The position numbers were made by a program, and so were the translations under genes. The notes beneath the pieces were generated by a model. The model saw only the letters and a program-made list of their open reading frames with translations, had not been told where the DNA came from and did not search any database. A stretch of 64,000 nt of DNA from Brachypalpus laphriformis (taxonomy: Eukaryota > Arthropoda > Insecta > Diptera > Syrphidae), in contig OX246756.1 in the NCBI GenBank assembly GCA_945910035.1, forward strand, positions 53,903,808-53,967,807, read 5' to 3'. The first letter of the stretch is position 1. The number at the start of each line of letters is the position of its first letter. Below, piece after piece: positions 51,693 to 62,330 of the stretch.

Positions 51693-54545
51693 TTATGTTT
51701 TGGGATAAGGCATTCCACTGTCTGATAACAAAAACAAAAAATTGGCGTTCGGAATTAGTGCAGGTGAATCTTGGCTGTACAAATATAAATGATCTTGATG
51801 AGGTAGCAAATCTAGTTTTTCATGAAGGTACGAAGGTTCTTTATTAATCAAGATATTATTTAAAGTCTTAAGAGCGCAATATTTAAAATACGTGAATAAG
51901 TTACATCCAAATATATTTCTTGTGTACCCTGATACATGATCAAAGCGCTTTAGATTATATATGTATCGGACTACATTATTGAATGCTACATTTAAACTTC
52001 TTTTTGTTTCGGAATTTAGACAACAGAAAATTTCACACCCGTAAGTTATAAGAGGCATAATTATTGATCTAGCGATTCGTATTTTTATGTGTTCAGGTGT
52101 GAAATGCTTGGATAAAGATAAGTTCCGCAGACAGCCATAGATCTTACCTATTGACAACCGTATGTGATAGTCCCAGCTAAGCGTGGAGTCAAACCAAATG
52201 CCCAAGTTCTTTGCTTTCTCAGTGTATTGAATCACTGTTGTACCTAAGTATATTTTCGGAAAATAGCTTAAGTCAAGTTTATTTTTGTAAATTATTAAAC
52301 ACTTGGACTTTTTTGGATTTAGTGGCAAGCTGTTCCTATCTGACCATTCCATTATACTATTAAGATCACTGTTCAATTTATTAGCCCCATCTTCAACCAA
52401 TCCAAGTTTGCAGCTTAAGTAAATTTGCACATCATCAGCGTACATGTGCAGGGAACAATTTTTAACCGTAAGCGCTAGATCATTGATGAACATCGTGAAC
52501 AACAATGGGCCTAATATGGAACCCTGAGGCACACCAGATTAGAGTTCTAAAAAATTTGATGCATTTCCACCTATTACAACTGATTGTGTCCTATTTGTTA
52601 GATATGAAACCATCAGTTTGGCGGCCGAGTTGGAAAACCGAAAAAATTTCCTCAATTTGGAGACGAGTATTTGATGGTTTACAGTATCAAAAGCTTTAGA
52701 AAAATCCAGCAGTCCAAGAAAAGAAACCAGATCTTTGCCTATAGAACACCTTAGGTTATCAGAAACTTTAAGTATAGCTGAAACGCAACTATGTTTTACC
52801 CTGAAACCGGACTGAAATCTACTTAAAAGTTTGTTATTGTTAACAAAAGCCGATATTTGTTTATATAAAATTTTTTCCAAAACTTTTGAGAGATATGGAA
52901 GTATAGAAATTGGCCTACATTCGGCTTTCACATGTCGAGTAGGAGCTCTCTTTAGGATTGGTATAACTTTGGCTTTCTTCCATATGTGTGGAACACAATT
53001 CGTTAACAGAATTGTATTAAATACATGTGTTATAGCAGGGAGTATATGTGGCAGAATTATTTTTACAAAAAGTGGATGTACTTCATCAATGCCCATAGCC
53101 TTTGATTTTATATCGAGAACAGCCCTTACAACTTCTTGTTCTTCTATTCTTTTCAAATAAAAGCAGTTCTCAGCAGTATTATCGTAAGAAGATGTATCTG
53201 AAATGTAGGCATCTTGTGGGCATTGAATTTTCGCAAACTGAATATTAAGCAAGTCCTGACTAACGTCTGCGGGACATTCCTCTTTTTTCCGACCAACATC
53301 CAATTCTCGAAGGCGTTTCCAGAGAGTTCTAGAAGGCAAATTTGGGTCGAGTCGGTTGGAATAGAAACGGCTCTTGGCTTCCCTTATTTTAATTTTCACT
53401 TTATTTCTAAGACTTCGAAAAATACTGTAATATTCCGGGAGCCTATATCTTTTCCATTGCCTAAAAGCACAATCTCTCCCTTTTATTGCTTTAAATATTT
53501 CTGGGGTAAACCATGAACTATTTTCAGCCAAACGAGAGGTACGTCTTAATAGAACATGTTTATTAAAAAGGGTTCTAATAGTATGTTGTAAAAAATTAGT
53601 TTGGTCGTTCGACGATTCCATGAAAGAAATTTGTTGCCAATTGATTTGAAATATGTCGTTTTCTAAATGATTGTAATTAATGTTTTTAAAATCTCTAAAC
53701 TCGTGGAAAGATACTACATTATTTGCCTTAATTTTAAAAGTCGCAAAGATTAAGTCATGTTTCGAAAAGGCTGGTGCTGATAGTTGCGAAAATAACAGAG
53801 TGTTATCCGGATTGCTAGTGAGGAAAATATCTAGTAGAGTAGCACCTTGATGTGAAAAATGCGTGGGAGAATCTGTGTTTACTGGAAATAGGCCAAGTGT
53901 GTTGATGCTCTCAATAAATGATCGTGAAGTTTCTGCGCACAGTAAATTACAATTTAGATCGCCACATAAGACAATATCACTATAGATTGGAGAAAGCTGT
54001 TCTAAAACTGAGTATAAATGTGAAAGACTTACAGATTTATTTGGTCGGTATACCACACCAACCAGGCATTTACTATCACCATTTGTCAATTCAAAAAAAT
54101 AATAATCTACGGCTGAATGTTCATCCGACTGCGTGACATATACGGGATGAATACAATTACGAATATATAGTGCAGAGCCCCCACCAATTCGATTCAACCT
54201 ATCAGCACGATATAGTCTGTATCCATCTACATTATACAAAGAATTTGAGACACCATCTTTAAACCATGATTCCGATACACATATAATATCTACCGCCGTA
54301 TTCTTAAAAGTATTCTTAAACTCATCTATCTTTGGGTATAAACTTTGCGCATTTATATGGCACACTCTAAGTCCATTGTACTGTTTGCACAGAATTTCAA
54401 TCATCAAACGCAAGTTCTTGTTTGTGTTACCAGGAATATTCATTAAATCATTGTTACTAATCATTTTCAAGAAAGTAAAACTGATGAGAAAAGTACCATA
54501 CCCAAACAGAAGAGAACAAAAACCAGGAAGAAAGGAAATATTCAC
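51693..54545 (-). pseudogene. Element D ORF2: endonuclease and RT interrupted by a single in-frame TAA
   Basis: The frame runs from 54545 to 51693 with only one stop, TAA at 52541-52539, between SNFLEL and SGVPQGSILGPLLF. The endonuclease has LRVCHINAQSLYPKIDEF, VSESWF, VLCGDLNCNLL and SKHDLIFA. The RT has DIKSKAMGIDEVHPLF, CRPISILPYLSKVLEKIL, FLGLLDFSKAFDTVNHQ and the catalytic MYADDVQIYL (near 52440). The total is about 950 residues including the stop. Motifs fit the CR1 group. The single lesion makes it almost intact. Confidence 0.85.
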
Positions 54546-54652
54546 ACATCATTCTAGAGCATACGAGTATATAAAACACTAAGAGCAAACTACAATAAAT
54601 TAAATATTCAACAAAAATTATATAATATAACAAAAACTGCATAAAATGCAGC

Positions 54653-54832
54653 TTACTGGTTTCCTTCATTCGGGTTATCTTCTTCATTGTGGTTATCGGC
54701 GATTTGATCCAAGTGGATCAGTGAAGTTACCAAAAGCGCTCCCACTTCGTTGCTCGGCTGAGTGACTTGGCGCACATAAACTCTACCGTTTCGTGTGTAT
54801 ACACTCGATAGCTTTTTACCGCGCTTAAAAAG
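54653..54832 (-). pseudogene. Element D ORF1 C-terminal remnant
   Basis: The minus-strand frame reads KKLSSVYTRNGRVYVRQ, then PSNEVGALLVTSLIHLDQIA and NPNEGNQ, ending at TAA 54655-54653. Elements of this group carry an ORF1 upstream of ORF2, and a VYTRNGRVYV-like end is what I would expect for it. The element is 5'-truncated at this point, next to J2 sequence. Confidence 0.55.
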
Positions 54833-56992
54833 AAGAGAAGGTAGAAAGCATTATAATGCGGGTATGCAATTCAGTTGTGATTTTTACTCGACGGGTAAAC
54901 CAACATATTGGCCGAGTGATAGAAATAAGATACCAGATCTGATTGATTTCTTTGTTGTCAAAGGAATATCTGGCAACTGTATAAAAGTTGAAGAAAGCTT
55001 TGATCTCTCCTCTGATCATTCTCCAATCATTATGACGATAAGCGAAGCTCTGATTAAAAAAGTAGGACCGGCCTGGCTTTAAAAAAGATATTGAAGCAAA
55101 TACTGAGCTGAGGGTATCACTTAAAACGCCATATGAACTTGAAGTTGAAGTTGATAGCTTCGTCGAAATCCTACAGAATGCCACGTGGAAGAAAACTCCG
55201 AAACCTAAGAAAACGCCGGCCAGCTACATTCAAAATTATCCACAGGAAAGAAAAGAGATGATTAAGGAGAAGAGAAAAACGCGTAAAAGATGGCAACAAA
55301 CTCGGGCTCCGCAACATAAAGCACATCTTAACCGTTTGTGCAACTCACTAAAAAGATCTATTAAAGACCTTAAGAATAATGAAATACAAACTTACCTAGA
55401 AAGCTTAACGGCAGAAAAAGATTCTAACTATTCGCTTTGGAAGGCTATAAAAGGTATTAAAAAACCTCAAATTCAAGCCGCGCCAATTAGGAAAAATCAA
55501 GGCGAATGGGCCAGGCATGATAAAGAGAAAGCGCAAGTCTTCGCCGCCCACCTGGAAGAAACTTTCAAACCGTTTGATGGACAAGCTCTTATTGAAAATA
55601 TAAATACGTCGTATATAGACAATAGGGTAATAAGAAATGCAACACTTACAGAACTTAAGGAAGAAATAAAGAAACTTAAACCTAAGAAAGCTCCTGGATA
55701 CGACCTAATTACGGGAGAGGTTCCTAAAGCACTACCAAGAAAAGCTCTAATTAAGCTTCTGTTCATTATAAACGCCGCACCTAGACTAGAATATGTTCCC
55801 AGTCAATGGAAAGTCGCCGAAGTTATAATGGTCCTTAAGCCTGGAAAACCGCCGAATGAAAAAAAGTCTTTTAGACCGATTTCGATTATTCCAATTATAT
55901 CCAAAGTGTTCGAGAGAATATTGGTTAGGCGAATACAGCCGGTAATAGAAGAAGGGCATCTCATCCCGGATCATCAATTCGGATTCAGAAGTAAGCATTC
56001 TACAGTTGAACAAGTACATCGAATAACACATGTAATCGAAAAATCACTTGAAGAAAAAGAGATTTGTTCAAGCGTATTCCTTGACGTCTGTCAAGCTTTT
56101 GACAAGGTCTGGCATGAAGGCTTAAAGTTTAAATTACGACAAGTTCTGCCAGAGCACCTATACAATATTTTGAAGAACTACCTTACGAATAGACTATTCC
56201 GCGTCAAATGTGGAAACGAATATTCAGATTTTAAGGAAATAATGGCTGGGGTGCCGCAAGGAAGCGTTCTTGGTCCAGTCTTATATCTATTATACACTCG
56301 TGATATACCGCAAGTAGAAGGCACTGAGCTAGCTACATTTGCCGACGACACTGCTATCTTGACAGTAGGTAAAACGGTCGAAGATACTACAGAAAACTGC
56401 AAGAAGCTTTGGATAGAGTAAATGAATGGACAAAGGTTTGTGCGAATCGCACTCAACGAGACCAAATCTGTTCATGTAAATTTTACTTATAAAAAAATAA
56501 ATAATTCGGCGATCTATTCAAACTCGGTTCAAATCCAGTTTGCAAACGAGGCTAAGTATCTTGGAATGATACTTGATACAAAGCTGAAATGGAAAACGCA
56601 TGTAAAGAAAAAACGCAAAGAATTAGATAATAAATATCGGGAAATGTATTGGTGAGCTTAATGTATATAACAAACTGCTTTTATATAAGCAGGTGCTAAA
56701 GCCTGTATGGACATATGGTATACAACTCTGGGGTTGTACCAAAATAAGTAACATTCAAATTTTACAAACTTTTGAGAACAAAGTGCTAAGGAGTATTGTT
56801 AATGCGCCACGGTATATCCGAAATAGCGATATCCATAGAGATCTTGGCATTAAAACTATAGAAGACGAAATTCAAACCTACGCGAGAAAGCATAGAAGGC
56901 GACTAGAAAGTCACGTAAATATTACAGTCCTCCAAGTTTTGGAAGAAAGAAATTTACTGCGCCGTCTACAAAGAACCAAACCTTTAGACTGA
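54833..56992 (+). pseudogene. J2 ORF2, endonuclease C-terminus and reverse transcriptase
   Basis: It resumes as GMQFSCDFYSTGKPTYWPSD, then IPDLIDFFVVKG and DLSSDHSPIIMT. A frameshift lies near 55080. The long open part (55258-56421) holds the RT motifs KPKKAPGYDLITG, SFRPISIIPIISK, FRSKHSTVEQVHRIT, FLDVCQAFDKVWHEG, AGVPQGSVLGPVLY and the catalytic FADDTAIL (near 56340). It then shifts frame; the thumb and C-terminal blocks (KYLGMILDTKLKWKTHVKKK, WGCTKISNIQIL, RDLGIKTIEDEI) follow to TGA at 56990-56992. It is inactive. Confidence 0.85.
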
Positions 56993-57224
56993 GCGCGTTA
57001 AGTAACCGCGTCTAAACTGCGGAGCTGGCAGGAACTTCTAATGGGAAGGTACCTGCAAAAAGTCCTTATTGCGTGAAATGAAAACTACTTGATAAGTCGA
57101 ATACTTAGTTGTAGTAAAAATGAAAACAAGTCTGTTTTGAAGTGGGTAAGAATCCCACACTACTATGAGCACGCGCTGTCGATCCTCATAGTATCTTGTT
57201 TTCACCTACCCTCGTTAAAAAAAA
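56993..57224 (+). promoter_or_regulatory. J2 3' UTR with two terminal hairpins and poly-A
   Basis: Hairpin 1 pairs GTGGG (57142-57146) with CCCAC (57154-57158) over a 7-nt loop. Hairpin 2 pairs CTATGAG (57163-57169) with CTCATAG (57185-57191) over a 15-nt loop. Spacing and loop lengths equal those in element A, while the stems differ by paired changes. A CACCTA-containing stretch precedes the eight terminal A residues. Confidence 0.75.
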
Positions 57225-58973
57225 TGCATCTCCGATAGTGGATGCAGCCTCAAAGCAACTTTGCGCACGTGAAATTCTACCGGTCTCTCCATACTTTTCA
57301 GTAAGAAGGATGTCAAACTTATAGGTCTGAAACTCTTGGGGAGCGAATAGTCTTCCTTACCAATTTTCGGTAAAAAGCTACTCTGACTGTCCGCCAAGGT
57401 GTAGGAATATATGCCAGCGCCAAGCCAGTGGTGAAAAATATTTTCAGAGTTGGCAGCAACTGGTCTATACCCTGTTGCAGCATAGCTGGATATATTCCAT
57501 CGGTGCCAGGCGATTTGAAACCATTAAAAGATACCACAGCATATTTGATGGCCTCATCTGTTACCACGGCTGATGCAATATACCAGCTGCGCCGAGTTTT
57601 CTGACTTAGATCAAGCTCAGCCTGGGTAAGTGGACCAAGCTCCGACCTAGTGGTTGTCTGATTGCCAGGAAAGTGAGTCTCCAGCAGAAGACTAAAACTT
57701 TCCGCTTTCGTCTCAGTAAACTTGCCATCAGACTTTCTCAGTGACTTCGGTTTGGTCGGCTTGCCCCTTTTGAGAACCTTAACCAACCTGCTGGTTTCAC
57801 CGAGTGTCTTGATCTTTTCACAAAAATCTCTATAAGAAGCACTTTTCGACAACCGAATTAACTTCTTATAGTCTTTTTGCTTCGATCTAAAAAGATCCCA
57901 GTTACTTTCTAAATTTGTCTTGAGTGACCTATTTAGAAGTTTTCTGGATTCTTTCCTAAGTCGCTGCAGTACTGGGCTCCACCAGGGAACCGGAGTTCTG
58001 CAGGGTTGTTTTTGTCAATGGGCACGTCAGTTCAAAACAGCTGGTAAGGACACTAGTCAGGTTTTGAACAACATCCTGAACCTTTCGTTTCGTTCTGAGT
58101 TTAGTTGGAGTTTTGACAGATTTGTCTAGCTCTTTCCTGAACCGCACAAAGTTGGTTTTCCTCGGATTCCTCCTCTCCTGCAAAGTTAAAGCTTCGCATT
58201 CGATTTGGAAAACGATGTATCTATGATCTATGATTTTTTTTTTTTCACGGTCCCACCTCTCGCGAGCGTCTGACAAACATCCGAGAGTATTGTTGTCACG
58301 AAAAAGCTTCTCAAATCGCCGTTCGGATTCGGCATTAAACTGTAGGTCCCTTCCATTCGTGTGAAAAATATAACGCACACAACATGAGTGGTTGCGAGAA
58401 GCTAGGCCCTGGCACTTTAAAGAGCTGTTGCGCCAAATATTTGGTATGATCTGACAAGGACACCTCCGGCAGTACCCTCCAGTTAGTGATTGACTTGAAA
58501 TACCTATTAGATAAAGTCAAATCAATTACCACCTGCCTCCTTGCCGTAACAAAAGTTGGGAGCCAACATTGTTAATTACCATGCCAGGCGATAGTATAAA
58601 GTCTAGGAGATGGTTTCCTCGTATGTTACATTTGCTGCTGCCGCAGACTGTATTCTAAGCATTCGCGTCGCAACACATGACTAGTCCCATCTCCCGAGTG
58701 TCACAGTACTTTATGAGTTCGGCAACCGCCTTCGGTGGTGGAGGCATTACCGAATCATAAGGGAAGTAAGCCGACGCAACGACGAAGGTTTTCCAACTTC
58801 CGGTCGTTTCGTAGCTTATAGCTGCAGCAACCAGGTCCTGTCCACAGAATTGTCCAAGCTTGGTTACTGAGAGGAAATTCGACACAATTAGATAAGCTCT
58901 CGGTCTTTCAGATCGCTCGTCACATAGCAGCGTTACTCCACGAACACTCCCAAAACCACATATTTTACTACAT
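57225..58973 (-). pseudogene. Element E, endonuclease and start of RT (right portion)
   Basis: Read from the right: the endonuclease with KICGFGSVRGVTLLCDERSE, FVVASAYFPYDSVMPPPP, LVMCCDANA (a Cys replaces Gly or is a variant of the GDFN motif) and VIDLTLSNRYFKSITNWRV ending SLSDH, where a SINE is inserted. It continues RYIVFQIECEALTLQERRNP and the linker. The RT start (FNGFKSPGTDGIYPAMLQQ) duplicates the left portion. Bases 57225-58087 match 44656-45519 with few differences and one single-base indel. Confidence 0.8.
58230..58444 (+). mobile_element. Second SINE copy, 5'-truncated, inserted in element E endonuclease
   Basis: The body of the SINE seen at 44132-44422 recurs here in the opposite genomic orientation, beginning at a T-run (58234-58245) where the other copy has a shorter one, and lacking the tRNA-like head. 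The tail has AAATATTT in place of (AT)n. TATGATCT flanks both sides (58222-58229 and 58445-58452). Confidence 0.65.
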
Positions 58974-59063
58974 TTTTTTTTTTTTTTTTTCCTCTTGTAC
59001 AACCCATGCCCGTGTGGCAACGACACTGCGACCTGAAAGATCTATTGTATCGGAGGGTTGGAG

Positions 59064-62000
59064 TTAATCTAACAGACGTACTACCTCCCTTATGAAAAAA
59101 AGTATGTCCTTAGTAGCGGAGCATTTCAGCTCCACTGAAGTAAGTATCTCCTTGTGGAGAATACGTTTCCTTAACCAGTGTAGTGCCGGGCATTCACAAA
59201 GAATGTGTTCGGAGGTTTCATCCTCCTCTAAACAGAACCGACAGTCCTTCTCTTGGCACAGGTTCATCTTGTTAAGGTGGTATCTCAAGCCGCAATGGCC
59301 AGTAAGAAAGCTCACAAGCTTCTTGATGCTTTCCCTATCTAAGTTAAGGATTTCCTTATAGGAGTAAGGCTTGATTAATCGTTTGGATTGTCTAAGACCT
59401 GGCCCACTAGTCCAGTGGTCTAGACGAAGTTTGTTTTCCCATTCGTTAATCAGCGTTGTAGCTGTCGCCCAATTGACGCCACAATAAGGTTCAGGACCTA
59501 TGAACGCAGATTCTGAGCCAGCCCTAGCAAGCTCATCTGCAGATTCGTTGCCCACAATCCCTTGGTGTCCGGGTACCCAACCGAGTCTTACCCTGTTGTA
59601 TTTGGCAAGGTCTTGTAATGCATCGTAGCAGCATTTCACGGTTCTGGAGTCCATTTGGTTGGACGACAGTGCCATAAGTGCTGCTTGGCTATCTGAGATG
59701 ATAGGTATTCTAGCGCCTTTGATCCCCTTGCGGAGATTGTGTCTGGCGCAAATCTCAATAGCATGGATTTCAGCCTGAAACACAGTAGGAGTCGTACCCA
59801 TAGGTACTGAAATCTTTGTGTTGGGTCCAAAAACCCCAGCTCCAACTCCAGAATCCATTTTCGAACCGTCGGTGAACCAGACCAGACTTCTAGGGTCCAG
59901 TGTTGGAGCACCATTGGACCAGTTTTCGCTGTCCAATATTTCAACTTCGAATAGCCTACCAAAGCAGTGTTGCCTGACCATAATATCTGGCAAAGTGCAG
60001 AACATGTCTCTTTTAGGGATTGAGTTGAGCATCTTTAAATGTCCCACAAGCTCACCTGGTTTATACTCGTGATCTAGCTGCAGCCTGATGGCATATCTAG
60101 CACCCATCTTCCTGATGAAGATTGGTAAGGGTGTAAGCCCAACAATAGCTTCCAGAGCTGTAGTAGGGCAGGTGCGCATCGCACCTGTAATGCCAAGACA
60201 GGCAATTCTTTGCAACTTCTGCAACTTGTTTGCCGTTGTCTGCTGGAGAGTTTTTGGCCACCAGGCGATGGCCGCGTATGTGATAATGGGTCTAACCATC
60301 ATTATGTACAACCAATGTATCATCTTAGGAGAGAGACCCCAAGTTCTGCCGTATAGGCGCCCAGAGTGCTCTAGTAGCGCGCTCAGTGGCGGACTTGATA
60401 TGTGAATTCCCATTAAGTCGTTTGTCAAGAATTACACCAAGATATTTGACCTCGCTGGAATAAACTAGTGTGGTGCCTTTGATTGTGATAGGTTCAAGGT
60501 TGACCTGTGTCTTCCTTGAAAAGGCACCAGAACGGTTTTACTAGGATTTATGGATAGTCCTTCTTTGTTACACCATTCTACAACTTGAGATATTGCACGT
60601 TGGAAATTATCGTGCTGTATTTACCTCTGATAAAAACCGCCAAGTCGTCAGCATAACCGACGGTGGTGTAGCCTGATCTGTGAAGATCTACTAACAAGTT
60701 GTCGATGACTATAGACCATAACAGGGGGGAAAGAACTCCTCCTTGAGGACAGCCTTTGGCTGCAGTTATGGACACCGACACTCTCCCATTATCGTGCTGT
60801 GTTTACCTCTGATAAAAACCGCCAAGTCGTCAGCATAACCGACGGTGGTGTAGCCTGATCTGTGAAGATCTACTAACAAGTTGTCGATGACTATAGACCA
60901 TAACAGGGGGGAAAGAACTCCTCCTTGAGGACAGCCTTTGGCTGCAGTTATGGACACCGACACTCCCCCAGAGGAGGAAGTAATGAATCGACTTACCAGC
61001 ATGGCCCTGATCCATTGGTTGGTCGATTCTTCGATACCTCTGTTACTGATCGCCCTTGCGATCGAGTCGTAACCAGTGTTATCGAATGCGCCCTCGATAT
61101 CAAGAAATGCACACAAGGCTATCTCCCTTGTGTTCCCTCTATCTTTTTGACGAGATAGTGAAGGGCACCTACTGTAGATTTGCCTTTCCTGTATGCGTAC
61201 TGATTCGAGTGCAGAGGGTTAGACAGATCTAACCGGTCTCTAATATGGATATCTATGAGTCTCTCCATTGTCTTAAGGACGAATGATGTTAGACTTATAG
61301 GTCTGTATGATTTAGGCAACTCGCTAGGCCTATTGCCCGGCTTGGGGATGAAAACCACATTAACCTGCCTCCAGGTGGGTGATATGTATCCTCAATTGTA
61401 GCTGGCTCTAAATAAAGCTGTCAACCCCGGCAGGATGAGGTCAATTGACTTTTGGAGAAGTGCTGGAAACAGACCGTCACCGCCGGGGGCTTTAAAAGGT
61501 TTAAATGTGCCTACCGCCCATTCAACTTTCTCTGGACTGAATATTTTCCCAGATAAACTATTAACTCTCCTGTCTACATAAACCCTGTGGTTAACTGTGT
61601 TCGAGTACACATGAAATGTGTTAAGAGACGAGCCTGGGAAATGTACCTGAAGTAAGGTTCTAAGTGTATCCACACGGTCCGTCGTGTAGGTTCCGTGATT
61701 TTTCTTCAATAACCCTACACGGTTGACATGATCGTTTGCGAGTGATTTATGGATTCGTGCCGCTGTAGGCATGTCAGCGATTGTTTCGCAGCATTTCCTC
61801 CAAGCAGCTCGCTTAGATCGTCTCAATACTAGATTGTATTCTGTGAGAGCAAACCTGTATTCGTCCCACCTCTTCGTTCGCTTTGCAGAGTTGAAGAGTT
61901 TTCTGACTTTCCTCCTAAGTTCCGCCAGTTGGTCATTCCACCAAGGCACTTTGCGTTTGCTAACATGTGTCTTTGGGACACAGCTGTCGTGGTAGGAATC

Positions 62001-62187
62001 AAGCAGTATATTGTTAAGCTGGTATGCAGCTTCATCCAGGTCTTCTATGGACTCGATAGATGTGAGGAGCATATCTTTTCTTGAGAACACTAGTTCACGA
62101 TAGCGATGCCAATCCGTAGATTTGGGATCGTATCTATTAGAGACATATGAGAGTTGGCCAGGTATGTCAAACCTGATGTCAAACCTA
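59064..62187 (-). pseudogene. Element F reverse transcriptase and RNase H (broken)
   Basis: From the right: a linker (KVPWWNDQLAELRRKVRKLF), FKPFKAPGGDGLFPALLQ, a stop at 61392, SYRPISLTSFVLKTMERLI, a stop near 61119, then FLDIEGAFDNTGYDSIA, KGCPQGGVLSPLLWSIVID and the catalytic GYADDLAVF (near 60830). A tandem duplication of 182 bp (60606-60969) repeats this palm segment and shifts frame. The long open part (60428-59064) holds the thumb and RNase H: WFTDGSKMDSGVGAGVFG, VFQAEIHAIEICA, ISDSQAALMAL, WVPGHQGIVGNESADELA. It ends with the zinc motif CRFCLEEDETSEHILCEC and TAA at 59064-59066. Confidence 0.85.
60606..60969. repeat. 182-bp tandem duplication inside element F
   Basis: Units 60606-60787 and 60788-60969 are almost identical (I see two substitutions). 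Each encodes, on the minus strand, the palm region with GYADDLAVF. The length is not a multiple of three, so the duplication breaks the RT frame. Confidence 0.9.
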
Positions 62188-62330
62188 ATTTTACTACATA
62201 CTCCATAGGTGGCATCCGAACTGTTGGGGTGAAGAGAATCTTTGTTTTTTTTTGCATTCGTTTCTGATTCAAAAAATGTTTTTTTTTTAGCACTCGTATG
62301 ATTACTCTGGATGTTATGTGGTCGCATTAT
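62188..62330 (-). pseudogene. Element E, 5'-most piece
   Basis: It reads HNIQSNHTSAKKKTFFESET to DATYGVC and joins across element F to SKICGFGSV. It probably represents the decayed N-terminus of the APE domain, but the first residues do not fit the family consensus well. Confidence 0.45.

Larger units (their letters stand above)
51396..54832 (-). mobile_element. Element D: CR1-like non-LTR retrotransposon, 5'-truncated within ORF1
   Basis: A minus-strand element inserted in the J2 endonuclease. Its 3' end at the left finishes in TAAATAAATAAATAAATA, the same type of tail as element C. It contains the last ~60 codons of an ORF1 and a complete-length ORF2 with one stop. The flanking J2 sequence joins in frame when it is removed; a short AAGGTA lies at both junctions and may be the target-site duplication. 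Confidence 0.8.
45520..57224 (+). mobile_element. Element J2: second Jockey-clade element, split by an RTE and a CR1-like element
   Basis: Full-length and inactive. Order: 5' leader (45520-45619), ORF1 (45620-47217 continuing 50791-50934), ORF2 (50931-51395 continuing 54833-56992), 3' UTR and eight A residues (57217-57224). It is interrupted by the RTE at 47218-50790 and by element D at about 51396-54832. Its sequence follows element A closely throughout. It sits in element E, and both flanks carry the same 864-bp target block (44656-45519 and 57225-58087). Confidence 0.85.
58974..62187 (-). mobile_element. Element F: LOA-type non-LTR retrotransposon inserted in element E
   Basis: A 3.2-kb minus-strand insertion has a 3' poly-A (T-run at 58973-58990) and a perfect 12-bp duplication ATTTTACTACAT (58962-58973 and 62188-62199). 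Skipping it joins the element E reading as GVCSKICGFGSV. It is 5'-truncated, starting at the end of the endonuclease. It carries linker, RT and RNase H. Confidence 0.85.
42081..62330 (-). mobile_element. Element E: LOA-type retrotransposon, broken into segments by J2, F and two SINEs
   Basis: A minus-strand RNase H-bearing element was spread over 20 kb by later insertions. From 5' to 3' its pieces are 62330-62188 and 58973-58445 (endonuclease), 58229-57225 (endonuclease end and RT start), then 45519-44429 and 44125-42355 (RT, RNase H) and 42354-42081 (3' UTR). The interruptions are element F, a SINE, J2 and a second SINE. The block 44656-45519 repeats 57225-58087 and is therefore present on both sides of J2. 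The element is decayed. Confidence 0.75.
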
